64,000 nucleotides of DNA from NCBI GenBank assembly GCA_036379955.1, contig DASVFR010000017.1:1-64000 (forward strand), given 5' to 3'. The stretch is from VRUE01 sp036379955 (lineage in GTDB: Bacteria > Actinomycetota > Thermoleophilia > Solirubrobacterales > 70-9). This document shows positions 1 through 6,973 of this stretch, one piece after another (within the stretch, counting starts at the first letter, position 1; every line of letters starts with the position of its first letter). Under the pieces are notes generated by a model, which had not been told where the DNA came from, searched no databases, and was given only the letters and a program-made list of their open reading frames with translations. The position numbers and the translations under genes were made by a program.

Positions 1-914
1 TAGAACTCGCCGTCGTCGACGATGTGACGCACGACGTCGCGGACGTCGTAGGGCTTGTTCGGCTGCGCGGGCACGAGGCCGTCGAGCTCGGGATCCATCC
101 GGTGCGGGTCGTCGGTCGGCAGGACGCGCGGGACCGTCTCGAGGTTGTTGGACGGCAGGAAGCTCAGTAGGTAGCGCGCGTCCTGCAGGCAGGCCTCCTC
201 GTCCTCGCAGGCGAAGTGCGCGACGCCGGACTTCTCGCTGTGCGTCGCGGCGCCGCCGAGCTCCTCGAACTCGACGTCCTCGCCGGTGACCGTGCGGATC
301 ACGTCGGGGCCCGTGATGAACATGTGCGACGTGTTCTTGACCATGAACACGAAGTCGGTGATCGCCGGGGAGTAGACGGCGCCGCCGGCGCAGGGACCCA
401 TGATCAGGCTGATCTGCGGGATCACGCCCGAGCAGTTGACGTTGCGCATGAACACCTCGCCGTAGCCGCCCAGCGAGACGACCCCCTCCTGGATCCGGGC
501 GCCGCCGGAGTCGTTGATCCCGATCACCGGCGCCCCGACCTGGGCGGCGAGGTCCATCACCTTGCACATCTTCTCCGCCATCACCTCGCCGAGGCTGCCG
601 CCGAAGACCGTGAAGTCCTGCGAGAAGACGAAGACGGTGCGGCCGTCGATCGTGCCGTGGCCGGTGACGACGGCGTCGCCCCAGGGCCGTTTCTTCTGCA
701 TCTCGAAGTCGTAGGTGCGGTGGCGGACGAAGGTGTCGAGCTCCTCGAAGGAGCCGGGGTCGAGCAGCTTCTCGATCCGCTCGCGGGCGGTCATCTTGCC
801 CTTCGCGTGCTGCTTCTCCACCGCCTCCTCGGAGGCCGAGTGGATCGCTTCCTCGCGCAGCTCACGCAGATAGGTGAGCTTCTCCTCGTGGGTGACCGGA
901 TTCCGTTCGCGCAT
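1..914 (-). CDS. pccB: Propionyl-CoA carboxylase beta (carboxyltransferase) subunit, partial
   Basis: Carboxyltransferase subunit of a biotin-dependent acyl-CoA carboxylase, most likely propionyl-CoA carboxylase, which makes methylmalonyl-CoA in the cytoplasm. The frame runs off the left edge, so only the N-terminal 304 residues are visible; the family usually has about 515-530. I read INDSGGARIQEG at residues 133-144 and MGPCAGGAVYSPA at 172-184, the oxyanion-hole and acyl-CoA binding segments of the PccB/AccD5 family. The start is an ATG at 914. The mutase (3788-5413) and the epimerase (51174-51590) in the same window complete the propionate to succinyl-CoA route. Acetyl- versus propionyl-CoA preference cannot be read from this half. 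Confidence 0.93.
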   Translation of the reverse strand, partial: MRERNPVTHEEKLTYLRELREEAIHSASEEAVEKQHAKGKMTARERIEKLLDPGSFEELDTFVRHRTYDFEMQKKRPWGDAVVTGHGTIDGRTVFVFSQDFTVFGGSLGEVMAEKMCKVMDLAAQVGAPVIGINDSGGARIQEGVVSLGGYGEVFMRNVNCSGVIPQISLIMGPCAGGAVYSPAITDFVFMVKNTSHMFITGPDVIRTVTGEDVEFEELGGAATHSEKSGVAHFACEDEEACLQDARYLLSFLPSNNLETVPRVLPTDDPHRMDPELDGLVPAQPNKPYDVRDVVRHIVDDGEF

Positions 915-954
915 CGGGCGCGAGAGTCTATTTGTCCGCCAGCCGGAAAGGAGC

Positions 955-977
955 GATACTTGATCAGGTATCATACC
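955..977. promoter_or_regulatory. Palindromic operator in front of the XRE gene
   Basis: The arms GATAC (955-959) and GTATC (968-972) flank the palindrome TGATCA (961-966), giving an 18-bp inverted repeat with one mismatched pair. An overlapping perfect palindrome, GGTAT-C-ATACC, covers 967-977. The site ends five bases before the GTG start of the XRE gene, so a bound protein would block its transcription or translation start. Autoregulation by the XRE protein is an inference from position and symmetry. Confidence 0.6.
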
Positions 978-981
978 CCTC

Positions 982-1287
982 GTGGAACCCCCCCAGACGC
1001 TCCTCTACCGCGTGCGTTCGGCCGCCGGTCTCTCGCAGCGCGCCCTCGCCGAGCGGGCCGGCACCTCACAGCCGGCGATAGCCCGCTACGAGCGAGGTAT
1101 CGCCACCCCGTCCTGGGAGACTCTGCAGCGACTCGTCGGTGCCTGCGGTCATAGCGTCGAGCTGAGCGCCGAGATCGCGCCGGACGCGGATGACGTGGAG
1201 CTCGCCAAGGGCATGCTGGAGCTGACGCCGCTGGAGCGCCTGCGCGCGCTGGCTCGCTACGCGCGTCTTCGGGAGCTGGCACATTGA
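982..1287 (+). CDS. XRE-family helix-turn-helix regulator, antitoxin-like
   Basis: Small DNA-binding protein of 101 residues. Residues 6-55 form an XRE/Cro helix-turn-helix: LSQRALAERAGTSQPAIARY is the HTH core, followed by the ERGIATPSWETLQRLV helix. The short acidic C-terminal tail could bind the partner protein. The start is GTG directly after a palindromic operator. Its TGA stop overlaps the TTG start of the nucleotidyltransferase-like gene by four bases, indicating translational coupling. This order (HTH gene, then nucleotidyltransferase) is common in toxin-antitoxin-type pairs, but it could also be a simple autoregulated pair. Confidence 0.8.
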   Translation: MEPPQTLLYRVRSAAGLSQRALAERAGTSQPAIARYERGIATPSWETLQRLVGACGHSVELSAEIAPDADDVELAKGMLELTPLERLRALARYARLRELAH

Positions 1288-1781
1288 CGGCCTTCGACCC
1301 GGAGCGGCTGCTGCGCGCCCTGGTCGAGCACGAGGTCGAGTTCTGCGTGATCGGCGCGACGGCCGCCTGGCTGCAGGGCAGTCCCGCCGTGACGATCGAC
1401 CTCGACGTGATGCCGCGCCGCGATCTCGACAACGCGGACCGGCTGGCGGCCGCCCTCAACTCGCTCGAGGCGCGGCGGACGAACGCAGACAGGGCGGCCG
1501 AACTGGACGGAGGAGATTTCCTCGGTTGGGACGCGCAACGATTCGAAACCGCGGCCGGCCCAATCGATGTCGTCCCCCGCGCCGCCGCGATCGGCGCCTA
1601 CGAGGACGTGGCCACCGTGGAGCTGTCGCTGGGCGACGTCTCGATCCGGGCGATCACGATCGACGCGGTAATCGCCTCCAAGGAGAAGCTGGGGCGGCCG
1701 AAGGACGTCGCGGCGCTGCCGGCCCTCTACGCTGCGCGCGAGGCCCTGCGGCAGCGCCGCGAGTCGATGGACGAGACCTAG
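1284..1781 (+). CDS. Nucleotidyltransferase-fold protein, possible toxin partner
   Basis: Protein of 165 residues with a nucleotidyltransferase-like N-terminus: VIGATAAWLQGSP at residues 22-34 resembles the Gly-rich helix start, and D39-L-D41 matches the paired metal-binding aspartates of MNT/AbiEii-like folds. A later segment, AGPIDVVPR, may hold the third acidic residue. The start is TTG inside the stop of the XRE gene, so the two are co-translated. The C-terminal part, VIASKEKLGRPKDVAALPAL, is typical of this family (often a DUF6036-like annotation). Its target is unknown, and toxin activity is inferred only from the gene pair. Its stop overlaps the stop of the convergent GAVT-repeat gene in the sequence CTAG. 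Confidence 0.7.
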   Translation: MTAFDPERLLRALVEHEVEFCVIGATAAWLQGSPAVTIDLDVMPRRDLDNADRLAAALNSLEARRTNADRAAELDGGDFLGWDAQRFETAAGPIDVVPRAAAIGAYEDVATVELSLGDVSIRAITIDAVIASKEKLGRPKDVAALPALYAAREALRQRRESMDET

Positions 1782-2461
1782 AGTTCGGCGCAGATCGCGT
1801 TCGCCTCGACGGCGAACGTCCCCCCAGAGGTTTCAACCTTCGCGGTCCACCCGGTTCGCTTGCCGCTGCCGTCGACGAAGAGCGTCGATTCGACCAGCCA
1901 AGCGTCGGTGCTGGTTCCCAGCACCGGTCGGGCGCCTCCACCGATCGCTTCCTTGCCCGCGGGGCATTCGGCCGTGATTGCCTTCGGGTTGACTTCATCG
2001 CTCGCGCTCGTTTTGGTCACGTAGGAGACGTTCTTGACCAGCTGGCCATAGAGGCTGGACGAGAGCGTCGTGGCGGTGACCGCTTCCTTCTTGATCTTGC
2101 CCGTGGTCACCGATTCGGCGGCGAGCTTGCTCTCCGTCACCGCGCCGTTCTTGATCTTCGGTTCGGTGACGACCTGGCCGCCGAGCTGGCCCGAGCGGAC
2201 CGAGCCGTTGGCGAGCTGGCCGGAGCCGATCGTCCCGTCGGCGATCTTCGAGCCGAGCACGGCGCCGTTGCGGAGCTTCGCCGCGGTCACCGCGCCGTTG
2301 CGTAGCTTCGGCGTCGTTACCGCGCCGTTGGCGATGCTCGCCGTCTTCACCGAGTTCTTGCTCGCCGTCTTCGCCGCCACGGCGGCGCCACTCAGCGCCA
2401 CGAACAGGGCGATGCACGCGATTACGGTTGCCGGGTTCAGGTGCTTCTTCATCGACTTCAA
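1778..2461 (-). CDS. Secreted GAVT-repeat protein
   Basis: Exported protein of 227 residues. A signal peptide covers residues 1-30 (KK n-region, IACIALFVALSGAAVAA core). Residues 35-135 consist of short repeats around NGAVTxxKL / NGSVxSGQL / ESVTTGKIKK, a low-complexity pattern likely to form a beta-solenoid. The C-terminal 90 residues form a globular domain with two cysteines that may be disulphide-bonded. Proteins with this signal peptide and repeat are frequent in Thermoleophilia. Function is unknown; a surface or cell-wall role is likely. The start could also be the second Met (MKKHLNP), three codons downstream. It lies 22 bases downstream of the small gene at 2484-2699, possibly in one transcript. 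Confidence 0.8.
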   Translation of the reverse strand: MKSMKKHLNPATVIACIALFVALSGAAVAAKTASKNSVKTASIANGAVTTPKLRNGAVTAAKLRNGAVLGSKIADGTIGSGQLANGSVRSGQLGGQVVTEPKIKNGAVTESKLAAESVTTGKIKKEAVTATTLSSSLYGQLVKNVSYVTKTSASDEVNPKAITAECPAGKEAIGGGARPVLGTSTDAWLVESTLFVDGSGKRTGWTAKVETSGGTFAVEANAICAEL

Positions 2462-2483
2462 CTCGTTCCTCTCGTTTCGTGGT

Positions 2484-2699
2484 TCAGGCGCCGGCGAACG
2501 GCTGCCGGCTTGGCTCGGCTAGCCCATCCAGGATCAGCTCGAGATCGGACTCGGCCAAGCCCGAGCCGTCACGTGCGCGCAGCTCGACCCGCGTGCCGAA
2601 GCCCTTCTCGGCCATCCTCACCTCTACCCCCTCGACGCCGGCCACCAACTCGGCCAGCTCGGGCTCGGACTTCATCAGGGTCCGCGAGACCTCGATCAT
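2484..2699 (-). CDS. Small protein resembling the N-terminal part of an SRPBCC-type domain
   Basis: Protein of 71 residues, ATG start. The sequence MIEVSRTLMKSEPELAELV resembles the first strand and helix of START/SRPBCC-like proteins seen in this lineage (ISRTLVKSPPELW type), and VEVRMAEKGFGTRVELRARD reads like two later beta strands. It is too short for a complete SRPBCC fold, so it may be a reduced family member or a remnant. Codon usage fits its neighbours. It precedes the secreted GAVT-repeat gene on the same strand. No function can be assigned. Confidence 0.55.
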   Translation of the reverse strand: MIEVSRTLMKSEPELAELVAGVEGVEVRMAEKGFGTRVELRARDGSGLAESDLELILDGLAEPSRQPFAGA

Positions 2700-2775
2700 G
2701 CGCCCCGCTTCAACCCTCGTCCCGCCGCTCCTCCCTCGAATTTGCGTTGAACGATCGCGCCCAAGGGGGAGAGTT

Positions 2776-2830
2776 CACGCGCATCCCGACATTGACCCCG
2801 TTCAGGTGTGGTCAATGTCGGATGCGCGTG
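2776..2830. repeat. Family E palindrome, copy 1 (contains a start codon)
   Basis: 55-bp palindrome: CACGCGCATC (2776-2785), a one-base bulge and CGACATTGACC pair with GGTCAATGTCG (2810-2820) and GATGCGCGTG. The loop reads CCGTTCAGGTGT. The ATG of the DUF559 gene (2815-2817) lies in the right arm, so the element supplies the first five codons. Copy 2, at 3718-3773, is the reverse complement with only a few differences. Confidence 0.85.
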
Positions 2831-3747
2831 ACTACAAGCGGAGCAAGGCGGCCTGGGAGTTGGCGGGACGACAGCACGGGGTGGTTTCCCGGCAGCAACT
2901 CCTGGCATTGGGATTTACGAAGAGCGGGATCGATCATCGAGTCCGACGTGGGCGTCTGCACGTCGTCGCACACGGCGTCTATGCGGTCGGATGGCCGCAG
3001 ACGACCCGAAAGCGCGGGTGGATGGCCGCGGTTCTCGCATGTGGGGAGGGTTCGCTCTTGAGCCACTGGAGTGCCGCGGCCCTCTGGGAGATCGGCGAGG
3101 AGAGGGCGAGCGGGATCGACATCAGCGTGAGACGCCGCTGCGAACTGCGCCGGCCGGGCTTGCGCGTGCGAGGCAGACCGTCGCTGTCTCCAGAGAGCAT
3201 CGCGACGATTGACGGCATTCCGGTGACCTCCGTCGTTCAGACACTCGTCGATCTAGCAACCGAGCTGGCTCCCCGAAGACTGGAGAGGGCAGTCAACGAG
3301 GCGGACAAACGCGACCTAGTCGATCCCGATGCGCTGCGTGCGGCGCTCGACGACCACGTTGGAGAGCCAGGCTCAAAGCCATTGCGAAGGCTTCTCGACA
3401 AACGCGCCTTCCGTCTCTCCGACTCGGATCTCGAGACTCTCTTTCGCCCGATTGCGATGGAAGCCGGGCTCCCTCTTCCCCTCACCAAACAGATCGTCAA
3501 CGGATTCGAAGTCGACTTCGTCTGGCCCGACCTCGGCCTAATCGTCGAGACCGACGGTCTTCGCTACCACCGAACCCCCTCGACCCAGACCCGAGACGCC
3601 CGCCGCGACCGCGCCCACACGCTCGCGGGGATGACCCCAATCCGGTTTACCCACTACGAGATCAAGTACGAAGCCGCCCGGGTCAAGAGCGAGCTCCGCC
3701 AAATCGCCATCTACCTGACACGCGCATCCGACATCGACCACACCTGA
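2815..3747 (+). CDS. DUF559/PD-(D/E)XK nuclease-like protein with AbiEi-type winged helix
   Basis: Protein of 310 residues. The N-terminal 60 residues (HGVVSRQQLLALGFTKSGID, then RRGRLHVVAHGVYAVG) form the winged-helix domain often called AbiEi-like. The C-terminal 110 residues are a DUF559/Vsr-like nuclease domain: VDFVWPDLGLIVETDG carries the D...ExD acidic residues of the PD-(D/E)XK fold, followed by the RDARRDRAHTLAG helix and the IRFTHYEI strand. Such proteins are abundant in Thermoleophilia and are often labelled as type IV toxin-antitoxin components. Their real role is unknown. Start and stop both lie inside inverted copies of a 55-bp palindrome, so the gene and palindromes look like one unit. 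The start is ATG 2815; open frame continues upstream to 2428 but lies outside the conserved domain. Confidence 0.85.
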   Translation: MSDARDYKRSKAAWELAGRQHGVVSRQQLLALGFTKSGIDHRVRRGRLHVVAHGVYAVGWPQTTRKRGWMAAVLACGEGSLLSHWSAAALWEIGEERASGIDISVRRRCELRRPGLRVRGRPSLSPESIATIDGIPVTSVVQTLVDLATELAPRRLERAVNEADKRDLVDPDALRAALDDHVGEPGSKPLRRLLDKRAFRLSDSDLETLFRPIAMEAGLPLPLTKQIVNGFEVDFVWPDLGLIVETDGLRYHRTPSTQTRDARRDRAHTLAGMTPIRFTHYEIKYEAARVKSELRQIAIYLTRASDIDHT

Positions 3748-3773
3748 GCGGGGTCGATGTCGGATGCGCGTGT
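3718..3773. repeat. Family E palindrome, copy 2 (contains a stop codon)
   Basis: 56-bp palindrome with a perfect 22-bp stem (3718-3739 with 3752-3773) and a 12-base loop. Reversed, its loop reads CCGCTCAGGTGT against CCGTTCAGGTGT in copy 1. The TGA of the DUF559 gene (3745-3747) lies in the loop. It also separates this gene from the convergent mutase gene and could terminate transcription from both sides. Confidence 0.87.
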
Positions 3774-3787
3774 CCTAGGGACCAGCG

Positions 3788-5413
3788 CTAGAAGAAAGCC
3801 CCCCCTTTGTACTCCCCAAATACGTCTCGCATCGCCCCACACACCTCGCCGATCGAGGCTTCGGCGGCGAGGGCGGCGCGGATCGGGTGCAGCAGGTTGC
3901 CCTCGCCGCGGGCGGCGTCGCGCAGGGCGTCGAGCTTGGCGTCGACCGCGGCCTGGTCGCGACGCTCCTTGAACGCCTTCAGCCGCGCCAGCTGACGCTG
4001 CTCGGCCTCAGGGTCGACGCGGAGGATGTCGACGTCGTCGACCTGGTCGGTGACGTACTTGTTGACGCCGACGACGATGTCCTGGCCACTGCGGTAGCGC
4101 TCGTGGTAGCTGAGCGCCGACTCCTCGATCTCGCGCTGCATGAACTCCAGCGCCTCGACCGAGCCGCCCAGCTCTTCGACCTTCTCCATCAGCTCCCAGG
4201 AACGGGCTTCGACCTCGTCGGTGAGCGACTCGACGAAGTAGGAGCCGGCGAAAGGATCGACGGTGTCGGCGGCGCCGGACTCGTGCGCAATCACCTGCTG
4301 GGTGCGCAGGGCGATCCGCGCCGAGCGCTCGGTCGGCAGCGCCAGCGCCTCGTCGAAGCCGTTGGTGTGCAGGCTCTGGGTGCCGCCGCAGACCGCGGCG
4401 AAGCCCTGCAGGGCGACGCGGATGATGTTGACCTCGGGCTGCTGAGCCTGCAGCGTCACGCCCCCGGTCTGGGTGTGGAAGCGGATCTTCCGCGAGTTGG
4501 GGTCCTGTGCCCCGAAGCGCTCGCCGACGATCTTCGCCCACATCCGCCGCACCGCGCGGAACTTGGCGATCTCCTGGAAGACGTTGTTGTGACCGTTGAA
4601 GAAGAAGGCGAGGCGGGGCGCGAACTCGTCGATCTTCAGGCCGCGCTCGAGCGCCGCTTCGACGTAGGCGATCGCGTTGGAAAGCGTGAAGGCGACCTCC
4701 TGTACGGCCGAGCAGCCCTTCTCACGGATGTGGTAGCCGGAGATCGAGATCGTGTTCCACTTCGGCACGTTCTCGCGGCAGTACTCGAAGATGTCGGTGG
4801 TCAGCCGCATCGTCGGCTCCGGCGGGTAGATGTAGTTGCCGCGCGCCATGTACTCCTTGAGCACGTCGTTCTGGACCGTGCCGCGCAGCTTCTCGGAGGG
4901 CACGCCCTGCTCCTCGCCGACCAGCTCGTAGAGCAGCAGGAGGATCGCCGCCGGCGCGTTGATCGTCATCGAGGTCGAGACGCCGTCGAGGGGAATCTGG
5001 TCGAAGCAGATCCGCATGTCCTCGATCGTGTCGATCGGCACTCCGGTGCGGCCCACCTCGCCGTGGCAGAGCGGGTCGTCGGAGTCGCGGCCGAGCTGGG
5101 TCGGCAGGTCGAAGGCCATCGAGAGACCGGTCGAGCCGTGCTCGATCAGGTAGCGGTAGCGCTCGTTGGTGTCCTCGGGGGTGGCGAAGCCGGCGTACTG
5201 GCGCATCGTCCAGAGCCGGTCGCGGTACATCCCCTCGTGGATGCCGCGCGTGAAGGGCGGGGCACCCGGCTCGCCGAGGCGTTCGGGGAGGCCCGGCGCA
5301 ACGTCGTCCTCCTCGTAGACGCGCTGGATCTCGATGCCGGAGTCGGTGAAGACGCGCTCGTCGTCGGGACCGACGAGGGGAGCGATCGTGCGGTGGGTCT
5401 CTTCGGTGGCCAT
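3788..5413 (-). CDS. Methylmalonyl-CoA mutase large subunit, catalytic domain only
   Basis: Isomerises methylmalonyl-CoA to succinyl-CoA with adenosylcobalamin. The 541-residue protein has the TIM-barrel substrate domain only; the C-terminal cobalamin-binding domain (DxHxxG) is absent, so a separate small subunit must exist elsewhere. Visible signatures are WTMRQYAGF, GTVQNDVLKEYMARGNYIYP, SISGYHIRE, FNGHNNVFQEIAKFRA and TGGVTLQAQQPEVNIIRVA. The Tyr in RQYAGF and the Arg in EPTMR look like the residues that favour methylmalonyl-CoA over isobutyryl-CoA; this is from memory of the family. I chose the ATG at 5413 (MATEETHR); an upstream ATG at 5470 adds 19 residues without family resemblance. 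It is not in an operon with pccB. Confidence 0.9.
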   Translation of the reverse strand: MATEETHRTIAPLVGPDDERVFTDSGIEIQRVYEEDDVAPGLPERLGEPGAPPFTRGIHEGMYRDRLWTMRQYAGFATPEDTNERYRYLIEHGSTGLSMAFDLPTQLGRDSDDPLCHGEVGRTGVPIDTIEDMRICFDQIPLDGVSTSMTINAPAAILLLLYELVGEEQGVPSEKLRGTVQNDVLKEYMARGNYIYPPEPTMRLTTDIFEYCRENVPKWNTISISGYHIREKGCSAVQEVAFTLSNAIAYVEAALERGLKIDEFAPRLAFFFNGHNNVFQEIAKFRAVRRMWAKIVGERFGAQDPNSRKIRFHTQTGGVTLQAQQPEVNIIRVALQGFAAVCGGTQSLHTNGFDEALALPTERSARIALRTQQVIAHESGAADTVDPFAGSYFVESLTDEVEARSWELMEKVEELGGSVEALEFMQREIEESALSYHERYRSGQDIVVGVNKYVTDQVDDVDILRVDPEAEQRQLARLKAFKERRDQAAVDAKLDALRDAARGEGNLLHPIRAALAAEASIGEVCGAMRDVFGEYKGGAFF

Positions 5414-5574
5414 GGCGACAGGATATGGGGCTGCCATCGCATTTGCGCGCGACCGGAACATTGCGGCCAAATACGGTTTGTGGTGTAAGGAGCCAGGATA
5501 ATCTTGGCGTAATCGACACGCCGTAAGTCGCCATATGGGGCAGCAGGGGGCGGCAGCAAACGGAGGATCGAGAA

Positions 5575-6819
5575 ATGAGAGAAGTGACCCAGCCAGTTAG
5601 GGCACGGGGAATGATGCCGTCAGCGGTAGCGGTGGTCGCTGCGCTGGCTGCGTTGCTCGCCTTTGCTCCCTTCGCATCGGCCACCAGCGACCCGGTCGCC
5701 AGCGGCACCACAAGCGTCACCCTAAACAAGGGCTTCTACAAGAAGCTGAAGAAGGCCGGCATCAAGGTGCTCAAGGTGAGCCCGGCCAAGGTCAAGAACC
5801 GCAAGATCACACTCGGCGTCGCCAGCGGCTCGATGGATCCGACCAACGGTCTCGGAAGCCTCGAACTGAGCGGTGGCTTCAAGCTCAAGCTGGGCAAGAA
5901 GCAGGCCCCGGTGAAGGGGCTCGTCCTCGACACCGCGCAGAGCAAGCTGACCGGCAAGGTCGCCAACAAGCAGATGAAGATCGCAACCGTGTCGGGCCTC
6001 ACCTTCGCCCGCAACGGCTTCGGCGTCAACGTCAACGTGGCGAAGATGAAGCTGACCGGCAACGCGGCGAAGCAGCTCAACAAGAAGCTCGGCTTCACCG
6101 GCAACAAGAAGGGCGGCAAGAAGTCGAGCGCTTCGGTCAGCAAGACGACCAAGCCCCCGTTCAAGGGCGGTCAGGTGCTCGGCAGCTCCTTCAGCGAAAC
6201 GCAGCCGAAGACGGTCGCGGTGATCGCGGACGGCAGCAAGGCCGAACTGCTCACCAACGAAGCGACGGTGAAAAAGTTCGTCACTCCGATCGGCCTCGGC
6301 GGCCTCGGAGTCGAGATCAAAACCGTCTCGCCCGCGGAAACCCAGCTGACGACCAATCCGTTCACGCCGAAGCTGCTGTTCCCGATCTCCGGCGGGAACA
6401 TCGCCCCCAACGCGAGCGGCGGCATCGTGCAGACGAGTGGAGCCGTGACCCTGCACCAGATCATCGTGCCTGGGGAAAAGGAAACCACGATGACCCTCAA
6501 CGCGATCTACGTCGACCTCGGCGCGAAGACGGCTACGGTCGAAGTCAAGGTCGAATCGACGGTCGATCCGAAACTCAACCTGGGCTCGCTCGGCAGGAGC
6601 TCGATCGCCGATCTCAGCCTGACCGGTGCGACGATCACCTCGGATCCGACCAGCCGGAAGGTGAGCGTCGCCAACGCGACCGCCACGCTGCAAGCGGTCA
6701 CCGCGGAAACGCTGAACTCTGTGTTCGGATCGCCGCTGGAAGCATTGAAAATCCCGTACAACAAATTCGCTCCGGGAGATGGCCTTGGGGTCTTCTCCTT
6801 CGTCGCCCAGACGCAGTAG
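5575..6819 (+). CDS. Secreted HtaA-domain-like protein
   Basis: Exported protein of 414 residues. After a short Arg-containing n-region, a hydrophobic stretch (AVAVVAALAALLAFAPFASA, ending near residue 37) forms the signal peptide. The mature part shows two beta-rich segments. The first runs from TTSVTLNKGFYKKLKKAGI to about residue 190 and is very Lys-rich; the second runs from about residue 235 to the end and resembles an HtaA module (GGIVQTSGAVTLHQI). HtaA domains in corynebacteria bind haem, but no haem ligand is evident here, so haem binding is only a possibility. A good ribosome-binding site (GGAGG) lies 10 bases before ATG. A strong terminator follows. Confidence 0.72.
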   Translation: MREVTQPVRARGMMPSAVAVVAALAALLAFAPFASATSDPVASGTTSVTLNKGFYKKLKKAGIKVLKVSPAKVKNRKITLGVASGSMDPTNGLGSLELSGGFKLKLGKKQAPVKGLVLDTAQSKLTGKVANKQMKIATVSGLTFARNGFGVNVNVAKMKLTGNAAKQLNKKLGFTGNKKGGKKSSASVSKTTKPPFKGGQVLGSSFSETQPKTVAVIADGSKAELLTNEATVKKFVTPIGLGGLGVEIKTVSPAETQLTTNPFTPKLLFPISGGNIAPNASGGIVQTSGAVTLHQIIVPGEKETTMTLNAIYVDLGAKTATVEVKVESTVDPKLNLGSLGRSSIADLSLTGATITSDPTSRKVSVANATATLQAVTAETLNSVFGSPLEALKIPYNKFAPGDGLGVFSFVAQTQ

Positions 6820-6838
6820 CGAACCCCAACTCAGGCTC

Positions 6839-6868
6839 AGAAAGGGCGGCCCTTTGGCCGCCCTTTCT
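6839..6868 (+). terminator. Hairpin terminator after the HtaA-like gene
   Basis: Perfect 13-bp stem (A plus GAAAGGGCGGCC, loop CTTT, and its complement) 19 bases after the stop codon. No long T tract follows, as is usual for hairpin terminators in high-GC actinobacteria. Confidence 0.85.
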
Positions 6869-6973
6869 CATGCTCGACTTCGGTCGAGAAAACAAAGGAA
6901 ATTTGTTTGCATTTGGACGTTCCCTTCTGTACCTTCGCTCGTACCCATGAGACGGGCAGGGAAGGGATAGGGG

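Noticed and set aside
2428..2814. N-terminal extension of the DUF559 protein by 129 codons
   Set aside because: This part is antisense to the small gene at 2484-2699 and has no resemblance to the family; the winged helix starts right after ATG 2815.
3887..5488. Long open frame (533 codons) on the plus strand opposite the mutase gene
   Set aside because: It is the antisense shadow of a well-conserved enzyme in GC-rich DNA; its product is Arg/Val/Asp-rich with no family resemblance. Similar long shadows opposite ileS, the FAD dehydrogenase, polX and the helicase were left out for the same reason.
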